Numbered from the stretch's first letter, positions 31,101 to 44,700 are shown. The stretch: 64,000 bases of DNA from Alentia gelatinosa (GCA_950022655.1 OX465579.1:52741950-52805949); one strand, 5' to 3'. The notes: a model not told the origin generated them from the sequence alone. A program made the numbers and translations.

Positions 31101-32409
31101 AATTCTCGACAGTGTCTGAGTGAAAAATCCATGAAAAGTGTCCCCTAATATAAAAATCTTAAAAACGCCTCAGTCTCCTGATATAAGTCCATTGCATTAT
31201 AGTGATTACAGGTCTTTCTAGAACACATTTCATTGTGGTTCTGTCTTTATTCTAAGTGGTCTAAAATATTGTGAAACTCTTAATTACTGCAGTCAAATTA
31301 TCTGAAAAGTGTCCAAAAGTGAAAGAAAATCATGAAAATTATTGCCGAGTTTGAAAATCATAAAATGCTTAAGCTTCTAGCAGCTTGTTGAGGAACTAAA
31401 GTAGGGGCATAGATAAAGCAGCGGCGGCCGCCGCTTTATGTCCATTCAAAAACACTGTCGGCACTCAGCGTTACCTACTCAGGTACTACTTGCAGGCTGA
31501 CAGCTGTAGAATGTGATAGCGTCGATTTGTATGAGACAATACAGACCAATATTGAAATCTACTCTGGCACTTGAATTCCTGTCCTTTTACAGATGTTATT
31601 TACAATTTTGTAAGTATCATAATGTTTTGATATCGGGGATGTTCCTAAAAGTATTCGGCTGGTTTTTTTTTATATTGTTGAACCGTAGTGCCCGCAATAC
31701 ACAAATGATACTCTCACTAAATAAGGTACATGTCAGATATTGAGTCTATTGAACTTACTCACATGGTATTTTGTTTATGTATGTTCTTTACAGTATAATC
31801 ATTCTCTGTTTACATTCTGTACTCTGTGTTTTCAGAGTGTATTAGGACTAGCCGAGCCTCAGCACATGACGCCCGCTCAGCGGACTGCACTGCAGGTTTG
31901 TTTCATCCCCATACTCTCAGTTTGTATTCTAATCAGATCAGTATCCTTGATGTGAATATCTCTCATAAAGGGAAAAATAAAATCGTACGTATTTAAAGAT
32001 GGGCCTGGTAAATATAAATTGGATGAATTGAATAGGTTCTCGTGATCCAATTAGATTGAATTGGTAGGAGTATATCTTTAGGTTCCCCTATCTCTTACTT
32101 TGCACATAACAAAACATTAAAATGGCATCTGAATGTGTTTTTGCTATACTGATTCAGAATAATCCAATCTTTTTGATATAACCTTTCAATATGACATAAT
32201 TTCTGGGCATGCATGCATTTATTCACCAAGAAAAGTATGTTTTATAGATCGATACGTGTACACCGTGTGTTAGATTCTCATCTAACTCTCTTCTGTCGTA
32301 ACTCATACCACAGCATGCTCATGGTAACTCAGTCGGTTACTACACGACTCAAGATTCGTCATTCGGCAACCTCATCCTTCCCGTCCTGCCCAGATTCAAC
32401 ACAACGTGA
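28107..32409 (+). CDS. INIP: SOSS complex subunit C (INIP), gene span
   Basis: Five exons: 28107-28137, 28308-28455, 29747-29777, 31836-31895 and 32314-32409. They splice in phase into 121 residues. Seen: MAFQAPNAGQ start, a charged helix (RENRKILEQLEEQRRRLRM), a Gly/Pro-rich linker, SVLGLAEPQHMTPAQRTALQ, and the end HAHGNSVGYYTTQDSSFGN plus LILPVLPRF. Known of the family: INIP joins INTS3 and the single-stranded-DNA-binding protein NABP1/2 in the SOSS complex, which works in double-strand-break signalling and homologous recombination in the nucleus. The human protein is 104 residues; the extra length here is in the linker. The C-terminal block is almost unchanged between animals, so identity is secure. 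Confidence 0.93.
28308..28455 (+). CDS. INIP exon 2
   Basis: Acceptor TTCTTTCATTAG, donor GTGAGG. Encodes VRENRKILEQLEEQRRRLRM, the helix equivalent to NRVAILAELDKEKRKLLM of the human protein, followed by a GGGG- and Pro-rich linker ending PPMA plus two bases. Confidence 0.92.
28580..28795 (+). pseudogene. LINE reverse transcriptase remnant in INIP intron 2
   Basis: Plus-strand frames read FFVIYVNE near 28618 and, after a frame change, NDLLLITSGLDCNEALLEIQ and HDINKVKHWLDAH. These correspond to the LLFxIYINDL, YADD-following and LNKVxxWLxAN parts of jockey/CR1-type RT. The catalytic box itself appears as YGNDLLL, damaged. Fragment only. Confidence 0.55.
29747..29777 (+). CDS. INIP exon 3 (31-nt exon)
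   Basis: Acceptor TTCTCGACAG, donor GTAAGT. One base completes Ser, then GPVAPNMVPP. Its phases (1 in, 0 out) are exactly those needed by exons 2 and 4, which is the main support for so small an exon in the divergent linker. Confidence 0.8.
30034..30920. mobile_element. piggyBac-like MITE with TTAA target duplication (887 bp)
   Basis: Ends CCCTTTCCTTACCGCAC and GACCGCTGCTGC...; more precisely left CCCTTTC and right GAAAGGG are inverted, flanked by TTAA at 30030-30033 and 30921-30924. TTAA duplication with CCC-starting ends is characteristic of piggyBac-type transposons. The right part carries four palindromic units (see 30785-30910). No transposase is encoded. It sits in INIP intron 3. Confidence 0.85.
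30785..30912. repeat. Four tandem palindromes TGCTGCATxxATGCAGCA
   Basis: Four units of about 36 bases. Each holds a near-perfect palindrome of the form GCTGCATTTATGCAGC or GCTGCATATATGCAGC followed by AGCGGT and a variable spacer. They lie at the right end of the TTAA-flanked element. Confidence 0.9.
31420..31435. repeat. 16-bp GC palindrome
   Basis: AGCGGCGGCCGCCGCT is a perfect palindrome inside AT-rich intron 3 of INIP, extended outward by AAAG/CTTT with a small offset. Confidence 0.85.
31836..31895 (+). CDS. INIP exon 4
   Basis: Twenty codons, acceptor GTGTTTTCAG, donor GTTTGT. Encodes SVLGLAEPQHMTPAQRTALQ, matching the EQQHIAAQQKAALQ segment of vertebrate INIP. Confidence 0.92.
32314..32409 (+). 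CDS. INIP exon 5 (stop codon)
   Basis: Acceptor CATACCACAG; encodes HAHGNSVGYYTTQDSSFGNL, ILPVLPRFNTT, then TGA at 32407-32409. The GYxxTQDSxFGNLILPVLPR end is the hallmark of the family. Confidence 0.95.
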   Translation, partial: HAHGNSVGYYTTQDSSFGNLILPVLPRFNTT

Positions 32410-32545
32410 CATCACATCTACTCCACCTTGTTATGTCACACCAGCTGACCATACTGAGTGCCTATTAACAAGGTCCGCTTCACAGAATCATTGCTTTCTC
32501 TATTTATGACGAGAATTGTATGGTATTGTATGTCATGAAAAGGTT

Positions 32546-32551
32546 AATAAA
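32546..32551 (+). promoter_or_regulatory. Polyadenylation signal of INIP
   Basis: AATAAA lies 137 bases after the INIP stop codon and is the first canonical signal downstream of it that I noticed. Confidence 0.55.
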
Positions 32552-35500
32552 ACATAATCAAATTATGTTCAAAGACACTCATAGGTTGCAAGTGCGTAAG
32601 AAAGGTATCATTTCAGTAATTTCAGAGCAGTTTACTTCCGATAGGAATTAAAATTATTTCGGGATATCATAAACAATCATCAGAGAGCACTGGGGAACAA
32701 AAAATGAAAATCTTCATATCCTGTATATTGTATGAATATACTATATGTATTACCATGGGGTTTGTTGATGAACGGTCTTATGTATACAACGATGTGTTGA
32801 TGCTTAGTAATAAACGTGCAGAGCCTTGCCTAGTCAACATCCACCTTCAGCACAACTAAAACGTTATAATTGACGTTTAACATAATATTGTTCTAGATTG
32901 TGGTACTTCATTTGTTTTGGATGTGTGTAGTTCATTCAATAGGGGTCTGACAGACTATTTGTCACTCTCCATGTGTGGATTCTGTACTGCATACAGATCA
33001 AAGGGACTGATAGGTTATATTGAGTGTATCTTTCTGTGTCCCATAGGCAAGTTGCCATATATCTTATGTGTTTTCCATAAACCATATAGGTTGTTTATTT
33101 TGTAAACCAGAGGTCATGGTTAACTGTGGCTGAAAACTTTGTAATTGGACCGCAATAGATACTGTAGTGACCGCAATAACTTGATTGCAGTCACTCAAGA
33201 CCAGTACTAAGTTGGGACATTTCAGCTGAGACCCCTTAACATAATTTGTATTGCAAGACATATTTTCAAAACATAATCCGACAAGGGTCGCTGTACGAAG
33301 AATCTACTAATTATATTTGTGTACTTCCTAAATAAAGACGACAAAACCCAAATTACTCTGGTGTCATCTCTTAGCATATAGTAGATGGACGAGAAGCCTA
33401 CTATTCGACGCGGTCTACTATGGAAACGCGAGTTGGACCATATCTCCCTAGTTATTTATATGAATACATTTGAGAAACTAATGAAATTATGGTTTACATC
33501 ACGGACTTGAAAGACGCATAAAGGTCCGTGTTTACATGTACATTTGTACTCAACTTCGAATATATACAATCGTGAACGTGGCTAGATCGGAGACCGTTCT
33601 TGTTTCGCAGCAACCGCGAAAGTGGATGACAGTTTGAACTGTCACGCCTATTTATAGTAAAATATCATGTGACCCCTTTCGACCAATCAGAGCGCTGTCC
33701 GTCGTAGGTTGACAGCGCAATGTTTATGTTGTGTCGGGCTTCGAATTTTCGTTGACAACAGTGTCAACAAGTTGGTTTGGGCCCTGTAGTGTCTGAAATA
33801 CTTCATGTGGAGTATTTCTGAGTGAAGCGGTTTCATCTATGAGAATCTTCAGGCTGCATTTCTCCATTTAAACTGTAAGACAGTGCCAAAAAGAGGCGCG
33901 GCAATCGATTCAAGTGAATCGATTTTCTGACAGACACCACTGTGGTTGCCAAGTGGCAACCTGGAAGCGATGTTTGCACAGGATTGGAAATAAACAGTGT
34001 TCCCAATGATTACGTTTATTTAGGCTTAAGAGCGTAAAGAAACTTAGGCGGGGTGGCAAAGAAAACAATGTTTCTAGGTGAAAAGTACATGATATCGCGG
34101 CGTTCGAGGGAAGGATCCGCTGACTATAAAATATATTAGGGGCACCTCCCGACGACATTTCGATTAACATAAAAAAATTTTAACGTGGCTATATGGCTAA
34201 AAAAAAAAACTTCAAATATATACCACGAAAGACTGACTGATCGTAGACAAAGTCCTTCACCGTTTAGATGAGGCCAACATTATTACACTCTTATTCAAAG
34301 AGACCCATAAAATAGTAGAAGTATATGAGTAAAACCTCTTTTAAAACTTTTGATATTTACTGTTTATTGGACGAGTTCTTATCCTTGCAGTTAGGGTCTC
34401 ATGACGTATTATCAAAATATTTAATATAGTGTTTTTTTCATCGCGTGGACCAAGTATTCAACTTGAGGAATACGAACTTTGAAACGACATCCAGCTCAGC
34501 TCTCTACATTTATTCTGATAGGTAATTATGTAGTGACGAACTGTCATCATATGTGGTGTCAATAACCTCACTTCACCATCGGTTGTCCAGAATTTTGTAT
34601 AACTTGATTATGAAGGACGTCCGTACAAGACTTCTTTTCAAATTCTTTATTAGGGAAAACAGTAATATATATTATGTATAAATACAGGTGTATACTTTTA
34701 CTGAGTGTTGGAGGCACACCTACTAATAGAGCTACCACCACATGGGCTAAACTGACTAGCATCTCAGGTTTCACGTATTCAGAGCTGTGCCTCTGATTAA
34801 CACCGACTCTTCTAGAATACATTTAAAACATAACGCACAAAACGGTATTTCCAAGTAAATTACGAGGTCTTGTAATATTTCACAGAACGAACACAGATTT
34901 AAGAATTTTAACAAAGGACATCAACATTACATGCTGATCGTTTTTGTGACGCTGCGATTATTTATACGTCATTTTTTCAAATAGAACTTCAGAATACCGC
35001 GCACTATCCACAACAAGAACAGAACATTTTGGTTATTACTATATGATCATATACAAATATAATATCGAGATGCAGCTGATCTGAGATATGCCTACCAGTA
35101 TATGGATCTGCTTAACCAGCGACAATCAGACTAGCATGTGTAAGGTATTTATGATTTATGAATATCACAGTGAGATTCTTACAGGCTATAAAATATAAAG
35201 GTAGATTTCCTTAACAGTAACTAAAACGTAAATGTAAATTCATATAAAAAAAGTTGGATTAATGTTCTAAGACATATCTCAGCTGTTCTGATAGCATAGA
35301 GTACCTCGTTGATTTCTTAAAAGCCTCCCCCCTACGAATCAACAAGACCTAATGCTGCAGTCGATCAGAACTACTGACCAAAGTTTTGAAATGTTGATTT
35401 TAAGTAAGCTTCATGTTTTTACAATAAAATAGCTTTTTCGTGCTATATCACATGTTTTGAATATAACGTAGATATGTTTATGTATACACCTTACGTTGAG

Positions 35501-38500
35501 GGATACCTAGTGGTTAGTAACAGGACCACATTGGTGGACTACATGGACGGTCTAATGACGTCATGTCCATGGAAATCTAGGGGCTTCTTGGTCTAGGTAT
35601 TAAACTGAATGACATGGCTGTTTCATATAATAATAATTAGCTTTTACATTTTATCATGTATGGACATTTTTGACTACCTGTAATTCTAATCAGATTCTAT
35701 ATTCGTTATGTCCTTTGTTGACCCCCTCTCCCTTGTTGCATTATAATAATATATATCTAGGTAGATAGCATGTAGGTCCTACTTTTTTTCAAAGTATTTG
35801 ATGCGATTATACATAGTTTAAATCGAACGAGCTGTCATTGTGTAGCATTCTGAAGACGATGCTCCAATCCCATTGCTCACAGTAGAAACCCAAGGGCAGA
35901 AGGATATCACAGCGTTATGTAAGAGATATACAGGTGATTGGATGCTCCAAGCCAATGGTCCTACAATACTGTAGGTGCAAGCACGTATGATGGGCGATTT
36001 GGAAAACCCGGACGAGTATTCCTTGAGAAGAATAGCTTCTGGTGTTCAGTTTTCATGATCAGCAGTTTTCACCCGAGTTAGGCATGACTCCATCCTGAAA
36101 AAAATGGAAAGAAACGCATATAGTAAAATTCATGTTTCATTGATGGTCACTTCGTTAAACCAAAAAGAACTAGTCCTAGTTTTGATTTAGACGTTCCTTT
36201 CCATCGATTTTAGAGATATATCTATTTATTCAACTAGTTCTTAGCTTTCTAGAAAGACGGAACACATCCAAACGGGAAACATTTGTTCTAAATTTTCATG
36301 TTCGGGATCTGATTTAATTACAATTGCTTAATATTCAAGGTACAGAAAATACATCCATTGTTTCAAGCAAATGTGGCTCAATTCTATTTGATGGCTTATT
36401 TGGTTGTGATATGTTATAAATACTTATATTGTCTATAAGATAGACTATTGGTCTCTTTAACTTTGACTGACAACTTCCCGAGAAAGCCTGTTTTCTCCCC
36501 ATTTTCTAAAATGATAAAAGAGTGTTAAAGGCGTATAAGACAATATCAGGTGGCGCCACTGTGAATTGTAGGATATACCTTTAAGTTTGACCAGTTGTAC
36601 ATCATAAAAAGTAGTGGATTACTGTAAACAAGCATAGATCACATAGGAACGCCTTGTACAATGAATTTGGAAGCATTCGGTTGTCGCCCAACATCAATAC
36701 AAGTTAGTTTATAATGTGCCAATGTGCACGGCCGATATGTTAAAAATAGTCTTATTTATCAAAACATGATGATTAAATTAAATAAAAATCAATATAGAAG
36801 TGTTGTTCAGAATCAACACTGCTGTCGATGTGTTTACCACTCTCTATACAGGTTAGCTTTTGCATTTTAGCACAGAAGCTGTGTAGAGAATTCCTTTACT
36901 CTCATGCTGCTATAGAACCCAATGGCAATGTCAACGTACGAGCATGGTTATATTACCGGTGGTTTCACATCCCTGTTATAGACAAAGGGTCGGGTAGAGG
37001 GAGCTTGGACCAGTCAGTGAGTTAGGACCAGTCAGCGAACACTCAGTTTACACAGAACAATTACTTGTAAAATACAAGATAACAATACTATATCTACAGA
37101 CATTTACAGTCATAAATGAATACATTTAGGGTTCTGAAAAGCTCTGATAAGCTATACACTGGCGTCCCTGTGTATGCCTGTAGGACGGGATGAAGGGAAA
37201 TGCGTTTGATAATTGACAGAAGGCGTTTGAATGCATCATGATTTGCTGTGCAGCATAGGGGATGAAAAGAAGCAAACACCTAGAAGCAATATGACATACT
37301 GCGGGAATACTTGCCTGGTTCTTTCATATTTCTCAAGTAGAGCTGGTTAATGATAATGTTAACTTGTGTCAGGTGCTTCAGAATAATAAAAACGTGTGTA
37401 TTTTTTCATGGCAGAATGTTATTGTGGAAACCCCATTGCACGATACTGCCAAGGGACTCACTTAGATTTGTCTACTTCTGGTTTGATGAATAGATTTGGA
37501 AAATTCTATATCTGGCGTTTTCTATTCCAGTGCATTTTTAGGCTTAATTTTCCTTTCTAATGATATTGTTTCTTGCGGTGAGGGTTCGCCTAAAGAAATT
37601 ATGTACTACACTGGTTCCATGTCCTTGCTTAATATTCGGTAACAATTTAGTTAAATGGAATCAGGTTAAATCGTCATTTGACATGCCACAATCTGGATTT
37701 GCAAAGGCAGTTCTCAATGATTTGATATTGGCTTTCTAAGTTAGTCTTGACCCATATGGTGTATTTGAAAATTAAGGCCATGTGGATGCCTCAGAGCACT
37801 GACCATATTGTTCTCCGCTTCCCTTGGCTGGATGACTGTCGTATCGGTGTGATTCGATTCCTGGTCTTCGAGGCGCTGAGAAGCTACTGATGCTTCCCGG
37901 GGGGCTATGGGTGGCCAATCACAATTTTTCAGAGAAGGAACTAATGTGAATTGACATAGGAAATACAATCCCAAACCGTCATTTACTAAATATTGAGCTG
38001 CATAGAAATACTAATATTGATATCCCATATTTGATAAAACATATCTTGTTTATATTAGTCAAAACATTTGTGTACAAATAATTTAGATAAGATTGATATT
38101 AAACATAAAGACGTGTATAAAGACGTGGATAGAACAGACCTAGACATTAGAAGGACCAAGAAGCATAGAGACAAACATTAAGAAAAAAATGGGGAAGTAG
38201 ATGCTTTCCTCTTCTTATTGAAATGAGATGGTTAATCAGTTAACATAGTAAGCCATGAGTTTCCTTCTACCACGAGACCCACAAACAATGGTGGATAGTC
38301 TAGAACATAGAAGAAATAAACTGGTACATTTTCTTAGCATATAAGAATACTATGAATGAATACCAGGTTCTAGGTTATCAATCATTGTATTAGTACTGTC
38401 CCTGTACGCCCAATCGGCTGATCGGGGGCAGTATCAACACCGAACATTTATATACTAAAGAAACTTCTATGCTCATAAAACATTTGTGAAAACAATACTG

Positions 38501-38599
38501 TTAAAAACATCTCGTATGTATGATAATGCTCACAACATATTATTGGACTTCAGAGTGTCCCATCTGTATCTGTTGATTGAAAGGTAAAATTGTAAATCT
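32552..38599. other. Intergenic spacer between convergent INIP and TRP genes
   Basis: About 6 kb, AT-rich, with no ORF or exon I can support. It should include the 3' UTR of the TRP gene just below 38600. A TATA/CCAAT-like arrangement on the minus strand at 33620-33700 is noted separately. Confidence 0.5.
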
Positions 38600-38777
38600 T
38601 CAGGAATCATTTATTCTCAGATCTTCTGATAGTTCTATGGGGTTCTCACCATCGTCGTCGCTGGTGACTGACGTGCTGCGCACCTGCAGGTTGTGCTGAG
38701 ACACCAGCTGCTGTTGTTTGGAGAGTTTCTGGCGGAGGTTCTGCATGTCCTCAAGCCTCTTCCTCTCAATGTTGTCC
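38600..38777 (-). CDS. TRP channel exon 19 (stop codon)
   Basis: Acceptor GTAACATCAG. Encodes WDNIERKRLEDMQNLRQKLS, KQQQLVSQHNLQ and an acidic end ELSEDLRINDS, then TGA at 38602-38600. The first base completes Trp. The Gln-rich helix may extend the coiled-coil tail. Confidence 0.88.
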
Positions 38778-41700
38778 CTGATGTTACCATTACAGTTTGT
38801 CATTAGAGATTCTATTATCAAAACAGATTTTATTAGACCATATACAGTCAAACCGTGCTAAATGGACCATCTTCAATCCTAACCAAAATTGGTCTGTGCT
38901 GTGCAGTGATTGGGTAACTGGGCTGATTTTCTTTAGCTCTTCTATTAGAACGAGGAGCATATTAAATCCTGTTCCGCCACCCCAGTAGCCAACAGTGATT
39001 CACCATCTCCAATGTCGAGGGATTAACACACTAACCACTTTACCCAATTTCCACAATAACCTTGAGGGTATTATGCATAGATCATAACAGGAACTTATAA
39101 GAATTACTGATACTATGTGTTTGCTCACCACTCAACCAATGGCACAACCCAGTTTTTTGCTACCACTCTGTGGTATAGTCTACTGATCTGGTGAAAAAAA
39201 AATGGAAATGGGAAAAATAGTCTTCTGAGTAAAAGCGGTAAAGTTGCAGGATGGTCCACTTGCAGGGTTTTCCTATGATTGGCGAGACAACAGAGATTTT
39301 GCCCCCTAATAAAACGGATTAGGTGTGTGGGGTATTGTTAGAACGTTTGTCATTAGATATGGACATGTAACTAATTAGAACTTCAGAAGTACCATTAGTA
39401 CAGTTTAGTATCAGATTATGTAGCTGTTTGGACATGAAATATTCAGCCAGTTTTTAACTCAATTACATGTAGGGGAATTATGATTTAGTTCTCAGTTCTA
39501 AAGCCAAACACAAGAAAAGGATAAATTTCCCAATATTTTCTGTAGACATCACTCAAATAAAAGACAAATCTTTGTAAGAAAGGAATCGGCCATTTACCAG
39601 TCATCTTCACCACGGTGAGGCGGGCTGATAGTTCTACTGGCAGGAGGTATTGAGATCACAGACTGCTGCCTGGGCAGGTGAACTGAAGACCCATAGGCTG
39701 TCGGTTCACTGAAGTCCATGAATGACCGCGGTGTCATCATGTCCAGGTGACTGCCTACTCGGCTTGGCGGGGGTCTGTGTGCTACTACAAGACTGCTGCT
39801 CAGCTCTGCCGCATGACCTGAATACAGATTATTACAATTATAAATGATGTAGATGCAGAATTCTACAAATGATTAAACTACGGGCGGAATCCTCAGCTGA
39901 ACTTAGGTTTCTTTAAATTCTAAAATGATTCTTGCAGATATGGCATATATAAGATAGAAGATATGAAACTCCAAAATTCGATACTCTTTTAGAGAGCTCT
40001 TTCGTCAATCATTATTATTATTTTTTTATTTTAGATCTTTTATTTAGTCTGGATAATGCTCAACATCATATTGTGCTGGTTTCCATGCATGGTCATAGCC
40101 CTATACTATTCCAATATAAAGCACGCCATTTATGTAATATGTGATACATGAATTAGAACGTGTGAAAATCTCCCTCCACTAATTAATGTGAAACGTGCTT
40201 GAACAAAAATATATAGTGAAAAAAAGTACTGGTAGAAAATTCGTCATTATGCTTGTTGGTTTTCTCTATGCAGAATTATATCTGGTTTCAATATCTTTCC
40301 CATCTTCTTTTATCTCTTTTCCATTCCTCATATTTTTTCTTCTTTTCTGTTAATCACTTGTTATCTAGCTGTTCTTCTAATCACTTCTCTTTAGCAATTC
40401 TTCCCGTTTTATTTTCTCAATTTTTTTTATGTGTTTTTAATGTGCCCTTTTTCTTATTCTTTATTCTGCTCTCCTTTCACTGTGATTTCTCTTGACTAGC
40501 TAGATCCGATCGAAGTTGGCTAAATATCATAGTTCCTCAGTGTATAGAATAATTTTTGCTTTTTTCTTTGGGGTCAGTACATAGAAATGAAGTGCGATTC
40601 AATGCGATATTATTACCACAGTGTAGTTATCTCACTCGGCTTCGCCTCACGCCAGTCCGGAATTCGACGCCATCAGGCTACCGCCAAACCTGTTTTTAGT
40701 GTACGAGACCCACACAGGTGATGCCACATGGCGGGCGCACGGGCACCGGCCGCGGGTAACGGGCAAAAGCTATTTAATCAGACTTTACGGGCGATTGGCT
40801 GTGCGCCTACTATATGGCCGCCACCGGCGAGTTGTGACCTGTTCCACCACATAAATTCATTAGTTAACGCGGTGTCCATACAGCCGTCGTGCAGCGACAT
40901 TCAGTATTACAATTCGGTGGAACACACCCTTTTGATAGGCTAGGGGAATTAGGCCTTTTTTTATCTGTAAAGTATAGATTTATGTATGTCTATGGGTGGT
41001 GTGGGTTGTGACTAGCGTCAACACTGTTTCCATGCAGACCATGCAAGTACGATCAACATACTTATTCACTGGACACACCTGAAGAACTGGAAGTACCCTG
41101 TATCTCAACTGTTGGTCCCGTGACGTCATTCTGACGAGCTGCTGACGTCATATCCGCAGCAGGGGAGGTAGGCGAAACTCTAGGGTCTAATCGATTTGCT
41201 GGATAGCCCAGATACAACGTGAAACAGAATAAGGTTTCTTCGGGTCATCCTCAAACTCGTTGGGATATATTTTACAGAATCAAAGGTCATGATGCCATAC
41301 GATAGATACAGATTATGGATTAGGCATATAAACTATTATGAATTGGCCAGAAAATGGCTCCATACCAAAACATTACAAAAATAAGGTCTGATGATCAAAC
41401 TCTACGACATTGATAAAGAGATCTTTTTTAATTGATAACGTGACATTACAGACATTACAGCATCACTGCAGATACAGGTCCATTCTTTCGCTTTATTATC
41501 AAATGTATTGAGACTAAATATCAGGATGATCCTACATGTAACACACATCTTTGCTAGGGCGACAGTGACCTACTGCAGCATTGTCTTGATCTGCCCCGAT
41601 TTCCTCCTACTTTTATTATACAGATTAATATGAGGACATGCAAGACTTAAAGATTCTCCTTGGCCATTGACTGCAGCCACAGTGATCTGTTTTATCAGCG

Positions 41701-44700
41701 TCTTGATCTGCAATGCTTTAATCCTACTTGTGTAATACAGACAATATATCAAAACAATTATACCTACCTTGACCGGCTAGTGTGGACACAGCGACCTGCT
41801 GTAGCAGCGTCTTGATCTGCTTCATGTCTCGCTTCACCTTCTCAGCGAGCTGGTTTTGGCGCTCCATCATGTCGGCGAGTCCGTCTTGCAGCTGGTCCAT
41901 CTCCTGCTCAAAGCGCGCCACGCTCACGGGCGTCCTCTTCTTCTTTCTGCTTGTAGCATTATCGTCATCGTCGTTGTTGTCGCTGATGTTAGAGAAGTCT
42001 GGCGCATCTTGATCGTTCCTTCTCTTCGCGTGGAGAACGTAATCATACATTTGTTCCTTGAGGTCATCTAAATCATCCTGCCAACGGAATATATATGGTA
42101 TCAGATAAAGCAAATATCTCAGTATTTTCAACATCCATTTCAAGGAGGGCACATAGTAAAATCTGTTCAGACCAATGTACTTAAAGCTGGAAACAGGCCT
42201 GTTTGTCTTGACTAAAATTGTTTTTAAATACTAGAGAATACTGGATCAAAGTCAAAACCCGACACTCTTCCAAATACCCATATAGTACCTTTAGGGCTTG
42301 ACAGATGCGAGAACATCTACTTAGCGACAATATACCTAGTGTAGACATCGGATATTAGTTTGCATTAACTATTAAAATCTATATAACGCATAGCAATTCT
42401 TTATTCTGAATATACATATGAGGCCAAGACTAGTGGAATTTTAAACATTTTTAATCACTGGTCATACTCCTCATAGTCTCCAAAATTCTACATTGAAAAG
42501 GTAAAACAAAATGCAAAATTAACCATCAAATCTGTTATTTCTTTAAAGGTTACTTAAACGAATATTCGCAGAACAGGTAAACATTTAGTTTGCTACAAAA
42601 TACACGTTAATCAATCATAAGTAATGGTACAATATAACTGCAGTATAACTAGAGACAACCAAAGTAAACTGTAAAGATTATTCTCTACAATATCTTCAGA
42701 GCCAGAATGCACACAATTTGTACACATCAATGCAGTTCACAGCAACAAATCAGAAATATGTGTGCAGAGGATTAGCACAGTGTAGAAGTTCCGTGCTAAG
42801 ATAATAGCGGCAGGCACAAAGTTGGGGATGAGTGTGAAATAACTGAGGCAATGACTACCTTCAGCATATTGTCCAAATGGGAATGTGTTACTGCATCGTC
42901 GTCAAGGTGAAAATTAATTCTGATACAAGGTTAGAGATATTCATGCTTGAAGCAGAACAGAAGGAAAGACCTGCTGTTTTCTTGGTTTACGAGAATGTGG
43001 TTTGAATAGCATATCCCATTGTTCCTGAAGTTCTTGAAGAATATCCTGAAAGGTGAACAATCATTTTTCTTCTGATCAAACCCTGGCCTTCTGATCACCT
43101 TAATTGTATTGGCTGGCTTTGAGGCAATGGCAAATTATCTTTATTATTGAATACCCCATCAATAATATTTCCGGTTTCGAGCCTTAGAAAATGTTTAACT
43201 TGTAATATGTAAATAAGTGTACAGCAAACAGAGTTCTTCAATGGCTGATTGAGAAAGAACTTACTCATCTCTGCTCTTGAGTGAATCATGAACAGAATAT
43301 GATGACAAATATAATGTCATACAAAATACTTATTTTCACTAACGCAGAAGATACCGAGAACTCTGGTTATACTTGAAACAGATGAGAAGAGCTGTCCAAA
43401 CTTGTTGACACTGTCAAATACACAGGAAACTCGCCCTAGCAACGTCGCTTCCGCTTCCATAGCGATTTCGACATCACGTCACCAAGCGAAGATCCGATTA
43501 CGCCAGTGCAAACGACTTAACTCAAATTCGCTAATACCAAGGTAGCATCAACAGTATGCAGACTTATAAAGCCTCGTATATATGTAAAGTCATGCACAAT
43601 ATGCACACCTATGTCTAAAAACATTCATTAGTGCACACCCACAATTACCTTAATTTGAAAGGTAACTTTCTTGAGGTCTTCGCCGCCAACATCTGTTGTG
43701 TCGTCGTCATAGAAGTCTTTCTCGGGGGCACACTGTGTGTGGATGAACTCTCTGAACTTTCGTCTTCTCTTTTTGGACAGACCTTCTTCTATGCTCATGA
43801 TGGTGATGGCTTTCTGCATGACGGCATTTGCTTTAGCGTTGTCGTACACCCTGAAATCAACATATGTGGCGTAGAAATGCTTGCAGGAGTCTAAACAAAA
43901 ATTGTTGATGTGCATCTTATGATTTAGCGAACCAAATATATTGGGCATATGCTTGAAATATGTAAGCGGTTTCCTTTGCTGAATATATCCTAGGACATGC
44001 CATACTTTACCGGGGTAAGTACTCGGGTAATCTCCTAATATTCCTAGACGCTATAAATGGCATTATTTTCTTGAAACCTAGTATTTTTGGCGGTCATTGT
44101 GAATGACTGTGGTGTTCCTACCACAAGTCCGTGGGTTTTCAAAGGAAGTTGTAGTTTAAAGTTTTAAGTTTGGCGGTAGAATATTTTTTCAACAGTTCCT
44201 GAACCATAAGAGCAAGTCCACACAGATAAGAGATGTGTGAGAAGTATGATATGATCACTGTTATCCAGCAGCCTATCCATTATTTGTACGAGTCTTACTT
44301 TCGCGTGAGTGCATACTAGCAGATAGCTCTAACCTCAGTTATTTCTGTTTCGGACGTGTAGATTGCCACTACTATGACACGATAAATAAATTCCAAATTA
44401 TCTAAGCCCCTTTATTGATACACAGGTGCACTTTAAACCATTACAGCTAAATATTAGCAATCCTCATACGTATCACTTTAACTATTCCATGCCTGAAAAC
44501 ACTGAATAACAAGAGCTAAATGTGCATTTCCAAATAGAATCGTTGGCCTTTAAAAGGCCAAATAAGCAGGTGGAGTATTTAAAACTCACTACAAGTAGCT
44601 TAACACATGTTTAAAATTGTTGACTGAAAATATTTTGATATCTTAATTCTAATGGGAGGGAGGGAGGGAGGGAGGGAGGGAGGGAGGGAGGGAGGGAGGG

